Below are positions 27,649 through 36,412 of a DNA stretch of 64,000 nucleotides, piece by piece. A program made the position numbers and the translations under genes. How positions within the stretch are numbered: position 1 is the first letter of the stretch; each line of letters opens with the position of its first letter. The stretch lies in the NCBI RefSeq assembly GCF_037975445.1, contig NZ_CP150254.1, forward strand, positions 2,416,001-2,480,000, written 5' to 3'. The notes beneath the pieces are model-generated. The model was not told the DNA's origin, ran no database searches, and saw only the letters and a list, made by a program, of their open reading frames with translations. This DNA is from Peribacillus sp. FSL P2-0133. GTDB lineage: Bacteria > Bacillota > Bacilli > Bacillales > DSM-1321.

Positions 27649-28821
27649 ATGGTAACAACGCAGGAAGAGAAATTAGAGGTACTTCAAGCAAAGTTGCAGG
27701 ATTTCATTCAAAATGAATTGCTTCCATATGAACAGGAGCATGGATTGAACGCTGAAGAGGATATACCGAGGGAAGCCATACAATGGGCAAGAAAACGATC
27801 CAGGGAATTGGGTTTTTATGGAATTAACCTCCCTGAAAAGTATGGTGGACAAGATGTTAGCTTAAAAGGATTATGCATGTTCAAGGAGGAATTGGCCCGT
27901 TCCGGAGCGGTGTTATGGGGGCAGGTTATCGGCGAGATTGGCGGGCCGCTAAGAATTGGTCAGATGCTGGAAAGTTTTACACAGGAGCAAATAGAAAAAT
28001 ATGTGATGCCCGTCGTGAAGGGGGAAGCTAGCTGCTGCTTTGCCCTTACAGAACCAAATGCCGGATCGGATGCCTTTGCTATCGAAACAACAGCTGTCAA
28101 AGACGGAAATGATTATTTATTGAATGGAAAAAAACATTTTATCAGTGCTGCACCCTATGCTGATTTCGCCATTGTCATAGCGAAAGAATATCAGGAAGGA
28201 GAAAAAGGAAGAATCACTGCTTTCCTAGTAGATAAAAAAACACCCGAATATTCGGGGTTTGAACTAGGAGACATTCAAGTTCCCCTATCAGGAGAGCGCA
28301 TACATGCTGAATTAAATTTCAATCAATGTCGAGTGCCTGCCGCCAATATAATCGGAGAACCAGGAAAAGGGTTGCTGCTCGGATTGAAGAGAATAAACAC
28401 AAATCGCGCTTCCCATGCGGCCGGATTTATCGGAATGGCTCAACACCTTCTCAATTTATCTATTGAGCATGCTAAAACGCGAGTCCAACATGGACGGCCC
28501 ATTGGTGACTTCCAGGCAATTCAGCATATGCTCGCAGAAATGGCGACGGAAATCTATGCAGCAAGGTGCATGGTCTATGATGTGGTTGAAAAAATTGATC
28601 AAGGAAAAGAGGATCGGGCAGGCACGTCCATGGCAAAGCTGTTTGCTTCAGAAGTAAATAGCCGTGTGGCTGACAAGGCCATCCAAATCTTTGGCTCCAA
28701 AGGCTTGGTAAAAGGTCATCCAGTAGAAAAAATGTACAGGAGTGCACGGATGTATCGGATTCTGAGCGGAACCTCGGAAATTCAAAAAAATACAATTGCC
28801 AAAGCATTATTAAAAGGGTAA
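27649..28821 (+). CDS. Acyl-CoA dehydrogenase family protein
   Basis: A 390-residue flavoprotein with all three ACAD regions: helical N-terminus (LPEKYGG at about 61-67), the beta-barrel signature CFALTEPNAGSD, and the C-terminal helical domain ending ILSGTSEIQKNTIAKALL. The catalytic Glu usually found in the YEGT motif is replaced by Ser (LSGT). The alternative Glu site of isovaleryl/long-chain types (LERL region) seems to be Asn here (TNRASHAAG). It therefore may use another base or act on an unusual substrate. ATG 27649 follows AAAGGGGA. It is paired with the acyl-CoA synthetase gene 27 bases downstream, suggesting activation then dehydrogenation of one carboxylic acid. Confidence 0.88.
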   Translation: MVTTQEEKLEVLQAKLQDFIQNELLPYEQEHGLNAEEDIPREAIQWARKRSRELGFYGINLPEKYGGQDVSLKGLCMFKEELARSGAVLWGQVIGEIGGPLRIGQMLESFTQEQIEKYVMPVVKGEASCCFALTEPNAGSDAFAIETTAVKDGNDYLLNGKKHFISAAPYADFAIVIAKEYQEGEKGRITAFLVDKKTPEYSGFELGDIQVPLSGERIHAELNFNQCRVPAANIIGEPGKGLLLGLKRINTNRASHAAGFIGMAQHLLNLSIEHAKTRVQHGRPIGDFQAIQHMLAEMATEIYAARCMVYDVVEKIDQGKEDRAGTSMAKLFASEVNSRVADKAIQIFGSKGLVKGHPVEKMYRSARMYRILSGTSEIQKNTIAKALLKG

Positions 28822-28848
28822 AACCTTTTTCGAGGGAGGAAAAAATAC

Positions 28849-30423
28849 ATGCTGCATAAGTTGACATTTCAGTCACTGTTGAATAAAGGAATGAAACGAT
28901 TCGGCGAACTGCCTGCAATTACCTTGTTGCCAACCGGGGAAACGATAACCTACGACGAGTTATGGAAGAAAACTGAACTTATCTCTTCTTATTTACTTCG
29001 CTTAGGTGCAGGAAGGGGTGTCCGCATAGCGACCATCATTCCAAACAGTTTGGAAAGTGTGATGTTTGGTTTGGCCATCCAGCAATGTGGAGCTACCTTA
29101 GTGCCATTAAGTGAAAAACTGGGGAAACGAGAAATACAATTCATCCTAAAGGAAGCAAAACCAGAAGTGGTCATAATAGCTACAAAGACACACTTTGATA
29201 CCTTCTTTGAGTATTTGGAAGAAATGAAGAAGGAAGATGTCCATGTCATTGGGCTTCCTGGCTTTAATATTAATTATCCAGAGGAGTTTGAACGGTTTCA
29301 ATGGCCCAGTGAAATAAATAATTTAGACTTGCCATTAGCTGAAGCGGAAGACATTGCCCTTCTTTCATATACAGGCGGGACAACGGGTACACCGAAAGGC
29401 GTCATGCATTCCCAAAAGGGACTCGGCGCCGCCATACTTTCTGCCGCTATTGAAGACCCACTTGACGACCGAGACCGAGTATTGCTAAGTACGCCTATTG
29501 TGCATTCAGCCGGTTCATTACTTTGGAGATCCCTTGTTTCGGGCGTCCATGTCTATGTGATGGGCTCATTCGACGCTGCAGAATTCATACGGGCGATAAA
29601 GGAACATGAAATTACGACGACTTTCATGGTACCGACCATGTTATACAGATTACTTGATCAGACAAAGAAGATGGAATATGATATGAGCTCCATGCGCAAT
29701 ATTTTCTACGGCGCGTCACCAATTTCACAAAAGCGCCTTAAAGAAGCTTTTGAAGTATTCGGGCCCATTATGCGCCAGCAATACGGCATGACAGAATGTA
29801 ATATTGTCATTACAAGACTATCGAAAAGCGCTCATGTATGGGCTTATCATAACAATTCGGAAATTTTGAAAAGCTGTGGAAAACCGTGCATTCTTACCGA
29901 AGTTCGACTGATTGATGATGAAGGAAATGATGTAGAACCTTCCGAGCTTGGCGAAATTATCGTAAAATCCCCAGCGATGATGGCAGGCTATTATCAAAGA
30001 CCTGATCTTACCCAGGAATACATCCGTGATGGCTGGTTCTACACTGGTGATATTGGTAAATGGGATGAAAGCGGTTACCTTTATATCGTAGATCGAAAGA
30101 AAGATATGATCATTTCAGGCGGGATGAACGTATATTCTTCAGAAGTTGAGCGGGTGGTGAACCTGCACCCTTCTGTTGCATTAAGTGCTTGCATAGGTGT
30201 TCCCCATCCAGATTGGGGAGAAGTAGTGTGTGTCGTTGCATCACTGCAAGAAGGGTTGAACTGTACTAGTGAGGAATTAATTGATTTCTGCAAACAAAGA
30301 ACCTCAAAGTATATGGTTCCTAAAGTTGTCTATTTTCTAGATAAGTTTCCATTAACGCCGATTGGAAAAATTGATAAGAAAGAATTAAGAAAGATGTTTG
30401 CACAAGGTATTCTAACCATCTAG
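28849..30423 (+). CDS. AMP-forming acyl-CoA synthetase/ligase
   Basis: A 524-residue ANL-superfamily adenylating enzyme. It has the AMP-binding loop SYTGGTTGTPKG (about residues 174-185), QYGMTE near 329, the YTGDIG Asp motif near 401, DRKKDMI and the C-terminal catalytic Lys in PLTPIGKIDKKEL. It joins a carboxylic acid to CoA at the cost of ATP. ATG 28849 follows CGAGGGAGG. It is in operon with the acyl-CoA dehydrogenase; substrate (fatty, aromatic or carnitine-like acid) is not evident from sequence. Confidence 0.92.
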   Translation: MLHKLTFQSLLNKGMKRFGELPAITLLPTGETITYDELWKKTELISSYLLRLGAGRGVRIATIIPNSLESVMFGLAIQQCGATLVPLSEKLGKREIQFILKEAKPEVVIIATKTHFDTFFEYLEEMKKEDVHVIGLPGFNINYPEEFERFQWPSEINNLDLPLAEAEDIALLSYTGGTTGTPKGVMHSQKGLGAAILSAAIEDPLDDRDRVLLSTPIVHSAGSLLWRSLVSGVHVYVMGSFDAAEFIRAIKEHEITTTFMVPTMLYRLLDQTKKMEYDMSSMRNIFYGASPISQKRLKEAFEVFGPIMRQQYGMTECNIVITRLSKSAHVWAYHNNSEILKSCGKPCILTEVRLIDDEGNDVEPSELGEIIVKSPAMMAGYYQRPDLTQEYIRDGWFYTGDIGKWDESGYLYIVDRKKDMIISGGMNVYSSEVERVVNLHPSVALSACIGVPHPDWGEVVCVVASLQEGLNCTSEELIDFCKQRTSKYMVPKVVYFLDKFPLTPIGKIDKKELRKMFAQGILTI

Positions 30424-30874
30424 GAGAGGCAGAACAAGGATATCATAAAAGAGCTAATTTCAACCTTGAGACCTACAGCAATCCAGAATATAAGATAGAG
30501 CAGATGAATGCAAAATAAGCCTCGCACGTTAATCTGGAATCAGGACGTGTGAGGCATTTATGTACTATATCTAAGTTGTTTTTGAATAGAAATTTAATTA
30601 ACGTTGTAGTGAACGTTAAATGAAGTGAGGAAGAAAGATTATTATCTAAAGGAAATGATACTGAAATATTATATTTTTCTATTGATTACACCAATTCATG
30701 AATGAAAAAAATAGAGTGTTAGGATATAATATATTATTGTATTGGAGATTCATAACGGAATTTCCTTTTTTTTTATGGCTTCATTTTTTTATCTCCCCAA
30801 TGAACAGGGGAATAAATTATAGCTGTATATGTTTTTATAATAATAATTATAGTGTAGTAGAGGGGTTTGTTTTA
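30424..30874. other. 451-base gap with hairpin and operator-like dyad
   Basis: A stem GCCTCGCACGT/ACGTGTGAGGC (30519-30529, 30545-30555) with a short T-poor tail is the likely end of the synthetase transcript. A dyad TTAACGTT-N6-AACGTTAA lies at 30598-30619. The in-frame extension of the symporter ORF back to 30698 has no ribosome site and is not counted as coding. Confidence 0.6.
30598..30619. promoter_or_regulatory. 22-bp dyad, TetR/AcrR-like operator
   Basis: TTAACGTT-GTAGTG-AACGTTAA has perfect 8-bp arms about 255 bases before the AGCS symporter start. No T run follows. No regulator gene of that type is in the window. Confidence 0.4.
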
Positions 30875-32302
30875 ATGGAGATGTTAGAAAATTTTATTAG
30901 TGAGACAAATGATGTGTTGTGGTCATCCATTTTAATCATCATGTTAATTGGATTGGGACTTTATTTTTCCGTACGCACGAAGTTTGTTCAATTCAGAATG
31001 GTAGGGGAAATGTTCCGGCTATTGGGTGAAGGGGCCACTGCGGAAAAAAAAGGTGTGACATCCTTTCAGGCATTTTGTATTAGTACGGCTTCCCGGGTGG
31101 GAACGGGTAACCTTGCAGGTGTTGCCATAGCGATCACGATGGGCGGACCTGGAGCCGTTTTCTGGATGTGGTTAATAGCACTGATCGGATCTGCTTCGGC
31201 TTTCATTGAAAGTACACTTGCTCAAATCTATAAGGTCAAGGATGGGGATGCATTCCGCGGCGGTCCTGCGTATTATATGGAAAAAGCATTGAATGCCCGC
31301 TGGATGGGCATCACGTTCGCTGTGTTGATTTCGCTTACATTTGGACTTGCTTTCAATTCGGTTCAAGCCAATACGATTACAAGCGCATTCAATGAATCGT
31401 TTGGAATTGAAAAGTGGGTTACGGCTGTCATCCTGGCAATCGTCACGGCTGTCATCATTTTTGGCGGGATCAAAATGGTTGCAAAGGTCTCTGAAGTCAT
31501 CGTTCCGATCATGGCAGGAGCCTATGTTATAGTGGCGTTGATTATCATCATCATGAATATTACCGAGTTACCTGGTGTTTTTGTTCTGATCTTTGAAAGT
31601 GCATTTAATGGAATAAAAGAAGTGGCTGGCGGAGTACTGGGAGCAGCCATGATGCAGGGAATCAAGCGCGGCCTATTTTCAAATGAAGCCGGGATGGGTA
31701 GTGCACCTAATGCTGGTGCGACGGCAGATGTCAGTCATCCCGTTAAACAAGGGCTCATTCAGTCACTAGGTGTTTTTGTCGATACGCTCATCATTTGCAG
31801 TTCGACTGCCTTCATCATTTTGTTTTCAGGTCTTTATACATCGAAGGAAACGGACGGAATCGTCCTTACCCAAAATGCCCTTGGAACGGCATTGGGATCT
31901 TGGGCGGGTATTTTCCTTGCCATTATTGTACTGTTATTCGCTTTTAGCTCCATTGTGGGCAACTATTATTATGGAGAGTCGAACATTGGCTTCATCAATG
32001 AAAAAAAGGTTTGGTTAAACATCTATCGTATCGCAGTCGTAGGGATGGTGATATTCGGTTCTCTTGCCTCACTGGATTTTGTTTGGGGACTGGCTGACTT
32101 GCTGATGGCCCTTATGGCCATTATCAACCTGATCGCCATAGCATTACTAGGGAAGATTGCATTTGCTGCACTGGCGGATTATCAAAAGCAAAAGAAAAGT
32201 GGGAAAAATCCTGTCTTCCATGTGAACAATATTAAAGGTTTGAAGAATGTGGAATGTTGGGGTGACCCATCCGATAATGTGGATGTGAAGAAGGAAGCCT
32301 AA
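30875..32302 (+). CDS. Sodium:alanine/glycine symporter, AGCS family
   Basis: A 475-residue membrane protein of the AGCS family (AlsT/DagA type). It has the family motifs SFQAFCISTASRVGTGNLAGVA near residue 65 and FSNEAGMGSAPNAGATA near 270, with about 11 helices. It imports alanine or glycine with Na+. I chose ATG 30875, preceded by GAGGGG and giving the usual AGCS N-terminus; the longer frame from 30698 adds 59 residues unlike the family. A hairpin terminator follows at 32312-32365. Confidence 0.92.
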   Translation: MEMLENFISETNDVLWSSILIIMLIGLGLYFSVRTKFVQFRMVGEMFRLLGEGATAEKKGVTSFQAFCISTASRVGTGNLAGVAIAITMGGPGAVFWMWLIALIGSASAFIESTLAQIYKVKDGDAFRGGPAYYMEKALNARWMGITFAVLISLTFGLAFNSVQANTITSAFNESFGIEKWVTAVILAIVTAVIIFGGIKMVAKVSEVIVPIMAGAYVIVALIIIIMNITELPGVFVLIFESAFNGIKEVAGGVLGAAMMQGIKRGLFSNEAGMGSAPNAGATADVSHPVKQGLIQSLGVFVDTLIICSSTAFIILFSGLYTSKETDGIVLTQNALGTALGSWAGIFLAIIVLLFAFSSIVGNYYYGESNIGFINEKKVWLNIYRIAVVGMVIFGSLASLDFVWGLADLLMALMAIINLIAIALLGKIAFAALADYQKQKKSGKNPVFHVNNIKGLKNVECWGDPSDNVDVKKEA

Positions 32303-32311
32303 GCTCTCAAT

Positions 32312-32365
32312 AAGTTTACATGTAAAGTCCTTGAAAGGGGATTTTACTTGTAAGCTTTTTTTTCC
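32312..32365 (+). terminator. Intrinsic terminator after the AGCS symporter
   Basis: AAGTTTACATGTAAAGTCC pairs imperfectly with GGGGATTTTACTTGTAAGCTT, and T8 follows. Confidence 0.8.
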
Positions 32366-32485
32366 CTTTTCCCTCCTTTTTTTATCATTATTGAATATTG
32401 CTTCAGTTTTTACACAAAATACTTTTGTCTTTAATACTGCTGTCAATGGATGATTGGACAATTAAAAAAACTAGGAGTGAAAAAA

Positions 32486-32704
32486 ATGGATAGCAAGCAA
32501 TCAAAAAATGAATCTTCTGAAATTGCCGGAAGAACATATGATGTTAGTGATTATAAACGGGAAGATAATTTATCCTCTGGACTGGCTACAACCCACGAAC
32601 AAGTATCGGATACTTATGCGGAAGGCGAGATAAAAGCAGTCGTTGATGATGTAAACGGAAGAGATATTGAGCTTGCAAAAGAAAGAACTGAGGAAGAAAA
32701 GTAA
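32486..32704 (+). CDS. YozQ-like (DUF4025) small acidic protein
   Basis: A 72-residue hydrophilic, acidic protein with the central stretch AGRTYDVSDYKREDNLSSGL and TTHEQVSDTYAEGEI. This matches my memory of the Bacillus YozQ/DUF4025 family, whose function is unknown. ATG 32486 follows AGGAGTGAAAA; the longer frame from 32450 is not supported. It stands alone between the AGCS symporter and the convergent cbi cobalt-uptake operon. Confidence 0.75.
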   Translation: MDSKQSKNESSEIAGRTYDVSDYKREDNLSSGLATTHEQVSDTYAEGEIKAVVDDVNGRDIELAKERTEEEK

Positions 32705-32773
32705 TAAATAATAAGATTTTTGTTTTTTAGGAACAAGAATTATCGCCTGTTATTTTAAAGATATATCGGTTTG

Positions 32774-32810
32774 ATCCCCTAGTTTTTGGATGAAACAAGA
32801 ACTAGGGGAT
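32774..32810. terminator. Hairpin between convergent genes
   Basis: ATCCCCTAGTT (32774-32784) and AACTAGGGGAT (32800-32810) form a perfect 11-bp stem just beyond the cbiO stop codon. T runs are lacking on both sides, so it is a weak intrinsic terminator at best. Confidence 0.5.
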
Positions 32811-32816
32811 GCTTGA

Positions 32817-33662
32817 TTAATAAATACTTTCAGTCTCCAACAATTGAAGCAATTCTTCCTTCGTTCTTGGGAAAAGGTCCCGTTCTGCAGGTTCCCTTGA
32901 TTGATGAAGGGCTTGAAACATTTCAAAAACCCACGGCTTCTCCAGATGCGCTTGCAGCAAAACGTCTTCATCATGGAAAACGGATACGGGGTCCCCTTGG
33001 TATATGACCTTACCATCGTTCATGACCACGACTTCATCAGCCCATTGATAAGCTAAATTAACATCATGAGTTGACAGGATTATCGTTTTGTCCTGGTGGT
33101 GGATACTGTCCAGCAGAGCCATGATCTGCTTTGAGAAATAAGGATCCAATCCAGCGGTAGGTTCATCCAAGAGCCAGACATCGGGTTCCATGGCGAGTAC
33201 CCCTGCAATGGCGACACGTTTTTTTTGCCCTAGGCTCAAAAAATGGGTGGGTCTGTCTTTCAGTTCGGTTACTTCCGTTTCAGCCATTGCCCAATTTACT
33301 TTCTCCTGGACTGCATTTCTATCCCAACCTAAATTCATCGGTCCAAACGATATATCCTGTTGTACATTAGCGGAAAAGAGCTGCGAGTCGGGATCTTGAA
33401 AAACGATCCCGACTTGCTTTCGTAATGATAATAATGCTTTACGGTCATATTTCATTTTCTTGCCCTTAAATCTGATCTTTCCTGCTGTAGGTTGTAAAAG
33501 ACCATTTAAATGCAGGAATAAAGTCGATTTGCCGGCACCATTATTGCCTAATAACGCTATCTTTTTACCATGTTGAATCGTTAGCGAAAGATCGTTTAAA
33601 GCGAACGTTCCATCTGCGAATTGATGGGTGAGGCCTTCTATATGAAAAATATGCTCGTCCAT
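32817..33662 (-). CDS. cbiO: Cobalt ECF transporter ATP-binding protein CbiO
   Basis: A 281-residue ABC ATPase: Walker A GNNGAGKST near residue 37, Q-loop VFQDPDSQLFS near 90, signature LSLGQKKRVAIAG, Walker B VWLLDEPTAGLD, and switch His in STHD. The PDSQLFS stretch after the Q-loop is typical of CbiO/EcfA. It powers the energy-coupling factor cobalt importer with CbiQ. ATG 33662 follows GGAGGCAAACC. It is the last gene of the minus-strand cbiMNQO operon controlled by a cobalamin riboswitch. Confidence 0.95.
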   Translation of the reverse strand: MDEHIFHIEGLTHQFADGTFALNDLSLTIQHGKKIALLGNNGAGKSTLFLHLNGLLQPTAGKIRFKGKKMKYDRKALLSLRKQVGIVFQDPDSQLFSANVQQDISFGPMNLGWDRNAVQEKVNWAMAETEVTELKDRPTHFLSLGQKKRVAIAGVLAMEPDVWLLDEPTAGLDPYFSKQIMALLDSIHHQDKTIILSTHDVNLAYQWADEVVVMNDGKVIYQGDPVSVFHDEDVLLQAHLEKPWVFEMFQALHQSREPAERDLFPRTKEELLQLLETESIY

Positions 33663-33680
33663 TCTTGGTTTGCCTCCAAT

Positions 33681-34457
33681 TTACAAAAATCCATTAATAA
33701 AGATTAAGCTTCCTAGTATTACAATCGCGATCAGCCAATTGCGTGAGGAATAGGTGTAAGTATCCTCGATATAGGAAAGGTTCTCCTGATAGCCTCTTGC
33801 GTTCATGGCCATCGTCAAATGTCCAGAGCGCTGCAATACTCCTAAAAATAATGATGAGATTAGTAATCCGAGAGATCGAATGCCTTTCCTTAACGAACCA
33901 TACCCCAGCCGTGAAGCTTGTGATTGGTGAATGGCCAAAGCTGTATCTAAAAAAATAAAGATGAAGCGATAGGTCAGCTCTATTAAATCGACCAATAAGG
34001 AAGGCACTTTAAGTTTTCGCATCACCGATAGGATGACGGTAATGGGTGTAGTCAAGGTAAGGAAATATAAACAGCTGATGCTGCCTAATACGACAGTGAT
34101 CAAATTGATCACTGTACCTATGCTGTCATCGCTGATGAAAATTTGCCAGTTCCCGACCTTCCAGGACCACCATATATTCGAAATCGAAGTAAATTTGCTT
34201 GTAAAAGAAAAAAGGATGGTAATTGTTCCTGATAGTATAAAAAATCCTGGTAATAGAAGTAATTTAAGATAATAAGAAAGCGGGATTTTTGCCCCAAAAA
34301 TGATTAAAGCACTCATCACCGTAAAAGTGATGAGCGAAACGGTCATATCCCTTACCGTTAACGAAAATAGCAAAAGGGAGAGTGCAAAAACCATCTTTTC
34401 CAACGGATGTACATCCTTTAGCCCATTGAAATAGGCATATTTATCAATGAGTAACAT
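33681..34457 (-). CDS. cbiQ: Cobalt ECF transporter transmembrane protein CbiQ
   Basis: A 258-residue membrane protein of the EcfT/CbiQ family. It starts with IDKYAYFNGLKDVHPLEK, has about 5-6 helices, and carries the coupling motifs near SQASRLGYG and AMNARGY that contact the ATPase. It joins CbiO to the substrate subunit CbiM/CbiN. It overlaps the end of cbiN by 14 bases and is followed closely by cbiO. Confidence 0.95.
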   Translation of the reverse strand: MLLIDKYAYFNGLKDVHPLEKMVFALSLLLFSLTVRDMTVSLITFTVMSALIIFGAKIPLSYYLKLLLLPGFFILSGTITILFSFTSKFTSISNIWWSWKVGNWQIFISDDSIGTVINLITVVLGSISCLYFLTLTTPITVILSVMRKLKVPSLLVDLIELTYRFIFIFLDTALAIHQSQASRLGYGSLRKGIRSLGLLISSLFLGVLQRSGHLTMAMNARGYQENLSYIEDTYTYSSRNWLIAIVILGSLIFINGFL

Positions 34458-34755
34458 GATTCGATTTTTCGGGAATTTCTTGTTTGGTTTGCTTATTTCT
34501 TTGTCTCGTTACACCTATGAAATAACCAATGAAACCAGCTCCGATTGCAGCTTGCAGCGCAAATAATAAGCTTTCGGTTTCTGCACCTGGCGGCTCCCAA
34601 ATACTGTTGAACCATGGCTTGTATTCCGGCTGGATTTTAGTGATGGCTTCTTCAGCTTCGCCATCGGCACCGCCAAATTCCGTTCCTTGTTGTGTGATTA
34701 ACGGTATGGTAGCAAGAATGACGACCAGGAAAAGCAGCAGTAAACTTTTTTTCAT
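34444..34755 (-). CDS. cbiN: Cobalt transport accessory protein CbiN
   Basis: A 103-residue protein with two membrane helices, one at the N-terminus (KKSLLLLFLVVILATIPL) and one near residues 65-85 (ALQAAIGAGFIGYFIG). The extracytoplasmic loop contains EFGGADGEAEEAI and the characteristic YKPWFNSIWEPPGAETESLLFALQ region. CbiN helps CbiM load cobalt. ATG 34755 follows GGAGGCCC; the gene begins one base after the cbiM stop. Confidence 0.95.
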   Translation of the reverse strand: MKKSLLLLFLVVILATIPLITQQGTEFGGADGEAEEAITKIQPEYKPWFNSIWEPPGAETESLLFALQAAIGAGFIGYFIGVTRQRNKQTKQEIPEKSNHVTH

Positions 34756-34756
34756 G

Positions 34757-35500
34757 TTAACGGGCCTCCTTAGATAAAACTCGCAGCAATTTCAATTCGC
34801 CTAGATTGTATTTTTTTAAGAAATTCATCACGACGACTGTCAATAACCCCTCACTGATTGCCAAGGGAATTTGGGTCAGGGCAAAAATCCCTGCAAATTT
34901 ACTGAAAGAGGCCATGAATCCTCCTACCTCGGATGGAAAAGCAAGAGCAAGTTGAACGGAAGTCACCACATAGGTTCCCAAATCTCCAAAAGCAGCTGCC
35001 AAGAAAACGGCAAGTGAAAAAGACCACCCCAATTTAGTTGCGCCCTTGAAGACGAAGTAAGCAATGAACGGTCCGCAAACGGCCATGGAAAATGCATTGG
35101 CCCCTAATGTCGTCAATCCTCCGTGAGCCAGTAAAACAGCTTGAAATAATAGAACGATGGAGCCAACGACACTCATGGCCAATGGTCCGAATAAAATGGA
35201 TCCCAAACCAACTCCGGTAGGGTGTGAAGAACTTCCCGTAACGGAAGGAATCTTTAGGGCCGATAAAATGAATACAAATGCACCCGATAGGCCAAGCATC
35301 ATTTTTGTTTCTGGGTTTTCCCTTACTTTGGATCTAATGGACCGGTAACCCAAGATTAAAAATGGAAGGGTAACGGCCCACCAGAATATAGCCCATTCAA
35401 TGGGTAAAAAGCCCTCCATGATATGCATGGCCATTGCCCTTTTTGGGACAAAAAGCAGTAAAATGACAAAATAAATAATTTTCCAATTGGTTCTTTTCAT
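34757..35500 (-). CDS. cbiM: Cobalt ECF transporter substrate-binding membrane protein CbiM
   Basis: A 247-residue membrane protein from ATG 35500. After a signal-like first helix, the mature N-terminus MHIMEGFLP contains the cobalt-binding Met-His motif of CbiM. Further motifs are [10 protein letters not shown] and [19 protein letters not shown]. It binds Co2+ and, with CbiN, CbiQ and CbiO, imports it for cobalamin synthesis. The in-frame TTG 35518 overlaps the AAAGGAGAAAG ribosome site and is rejected. It is the first gene of the operon; a cobalamin riboswitch and terminator precede it. Confidence 0.95.
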   Translation of the reverse strand: MKRTNWKIIYFVILLLFVPKRAMAMHIMEGFLPIEWAIFWWAVTLPFLILGYRSIRSKVRENPETKMMLGLSGAFVFILSALKIPSVTGSSSHPTGVGLGSILFGPLAMSVVGSIVLLFQAVLLAHGGLTTLGANAFSMAVCGPFIAYFVFKGATKLGWSFSLAVFLAAAFGDLGTYVVTSVQLALAFPSEVGGFMASFSKFAGIFALTQIPLAISEGLLTVVVMNFLKKYNLGELKLLRVLSKEAR

Positions 35501-35563
35501 TCTTTCTCCTTTCAACACTTTTAATTTTTCTGATCAATCTTGAGAAGAAAGGCGCGCCCAACA

Positions 35564-35595
35564 TAAAAAGCACTTCTCTCAAAGGAAAGAAGTGC
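35564..35595 (-). terminator. Terminator in the cbiM leader
   Basis: On the minus strand GCACTTCTTTC pairs with GAGAGAAGTGC and TTTTT follows. It sits between the cobalamin aptamer and cbiM, so it is the expected off-switch of the riboswitch. Confidence 0.88.
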
Positions 35596-35684
35596 GTAAT
35601 GAACAGGAATTTTGCAGCATAAACCAACCATGGGCCTTTCTGCCTGATCCGCACACCCATCCTCGTAGGTTGAAACAGTTTCAC

Positions 35685-35850
35685 GCTTCATGGCAGGTCT
35701 CCTGGCTTTGGTTCATCATCCCATTACATCCTTCCCATCTAATTTGACAGTGGATTAAAGTTAAAGTAATAGGACTTCCCTTTACAGTGGCGGGACCGCT
35801 CCGGATTTTCACCGGCTTCCCTTTTAAGCTGAATTCCGAAAAATTCAACA
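35685..35850 (-). ncRNA. Cobalamin riboswitch upstream of cbiMNQO
   Basis: Read on the minus strand the region has the cobalamin-aptamer core AAGCCGGTGAAAATCCGGAG, then a GCGGTCCCGCCACTGT segment in place of the more usual GCCCCCGC, and the B12 box AAGCCAGGAGACCTGCCATG. Aptamer ends are approximate. It would shut off cobalt uptake when cobalamin is plentiful. Confidence 0.92.
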
Positions 35851-36011
35851 CCATAAAACTTATGTAATTATTTAGAAAATTCTCGTATAGTGTACCATAA
35901 AGAAATAATTCCAGCTACACTATATTTTTTTTTTGACTAAGTTTGTTGCAAGGAAAGGCTTGTGGGAAGGATATACACTATTAAACTTTTCTAAACAGTC
36001 GGAATAAACTA

Positions 36012-36039
36012 TTGAATTTTGATAAAGTTGTTATATGAT
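36012..36039 (+). promoter_or_regulatory. Putative sigma-A promoter of the cbi operon
   Basis: TTGAAT (36012-36017) and TATGAT (36034-36039) are 16 bases apart, about 45 bases before the cobalamin aptamer. Confidence 0.5.
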
Positions 36040-36084
36040 AGATAAAGTTAGTTAGAAATGTATATTAAAACCAAATATTATATT

Positions 36085-36260
36085 TTAAAAGTGCTCTTGT
36101 GTGAATAAGCAAGGGATAATAGGGAAATCGGTGAAAATCCGATGCAGCCCCCGCTACTGTAAACGCTGATGAAATTGTCGATAGCCACTGGCATTGTTGC
36201 CGGGAAGGGACAAAGTAAAATGAAGCGTAAGCCAGGAAACCTGCTTTTAAAATTGCATGA
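36085..36260 (+). ncRNA. Cobalamin riboswitch upstream of the cbi synthesis operon
   Basis: The aptamer core reads ATCGGTGAAAATCCGATGCA, then GCCCCCGCTACTGTAA, and the B12 box GTAAGCCAGGAAACCTGCTT closes it. Ends are approximate. A terminator-like hairpin at 36350-36378 precedes cbiW. It should repress the whole 14-kb synthesis operon when cobalamin is plentiful. Confidence 0.95.
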
Positions 36261-36349
36261 TACTTTTCGGAGGGAAAGGTAGAAGGACTATGACGATTTT
36301 GGGAGATTGGGCATTCTTGCCTGGGGCTCCTCATTCATATAGTTTTTTT

Positions 36350-36378
36350 AAACCTTGACTCTTATGTTAAGGTTTTTT
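36350..36378 (+). terminator. Riboswitch-controlled terminator before cbiW
   Basis: AAACCTT and AAGGTTT form a short stem followed by a T run, 35 bases before the cbiW start codon. Confidence 0.7.
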
Positions 36379-36412
36379 ATTTTGCCTTTTCCCTGAACGC
36401 AGGAGGAAGAAG

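Noticed and set aside
30698-30874. 59-residue N-terminal extension of the AGCS symporter
   Set aside because: It has no ribosome site and is unlike the family. ATG 30875 has GAGGGG in front and gives the normal N-terminus.
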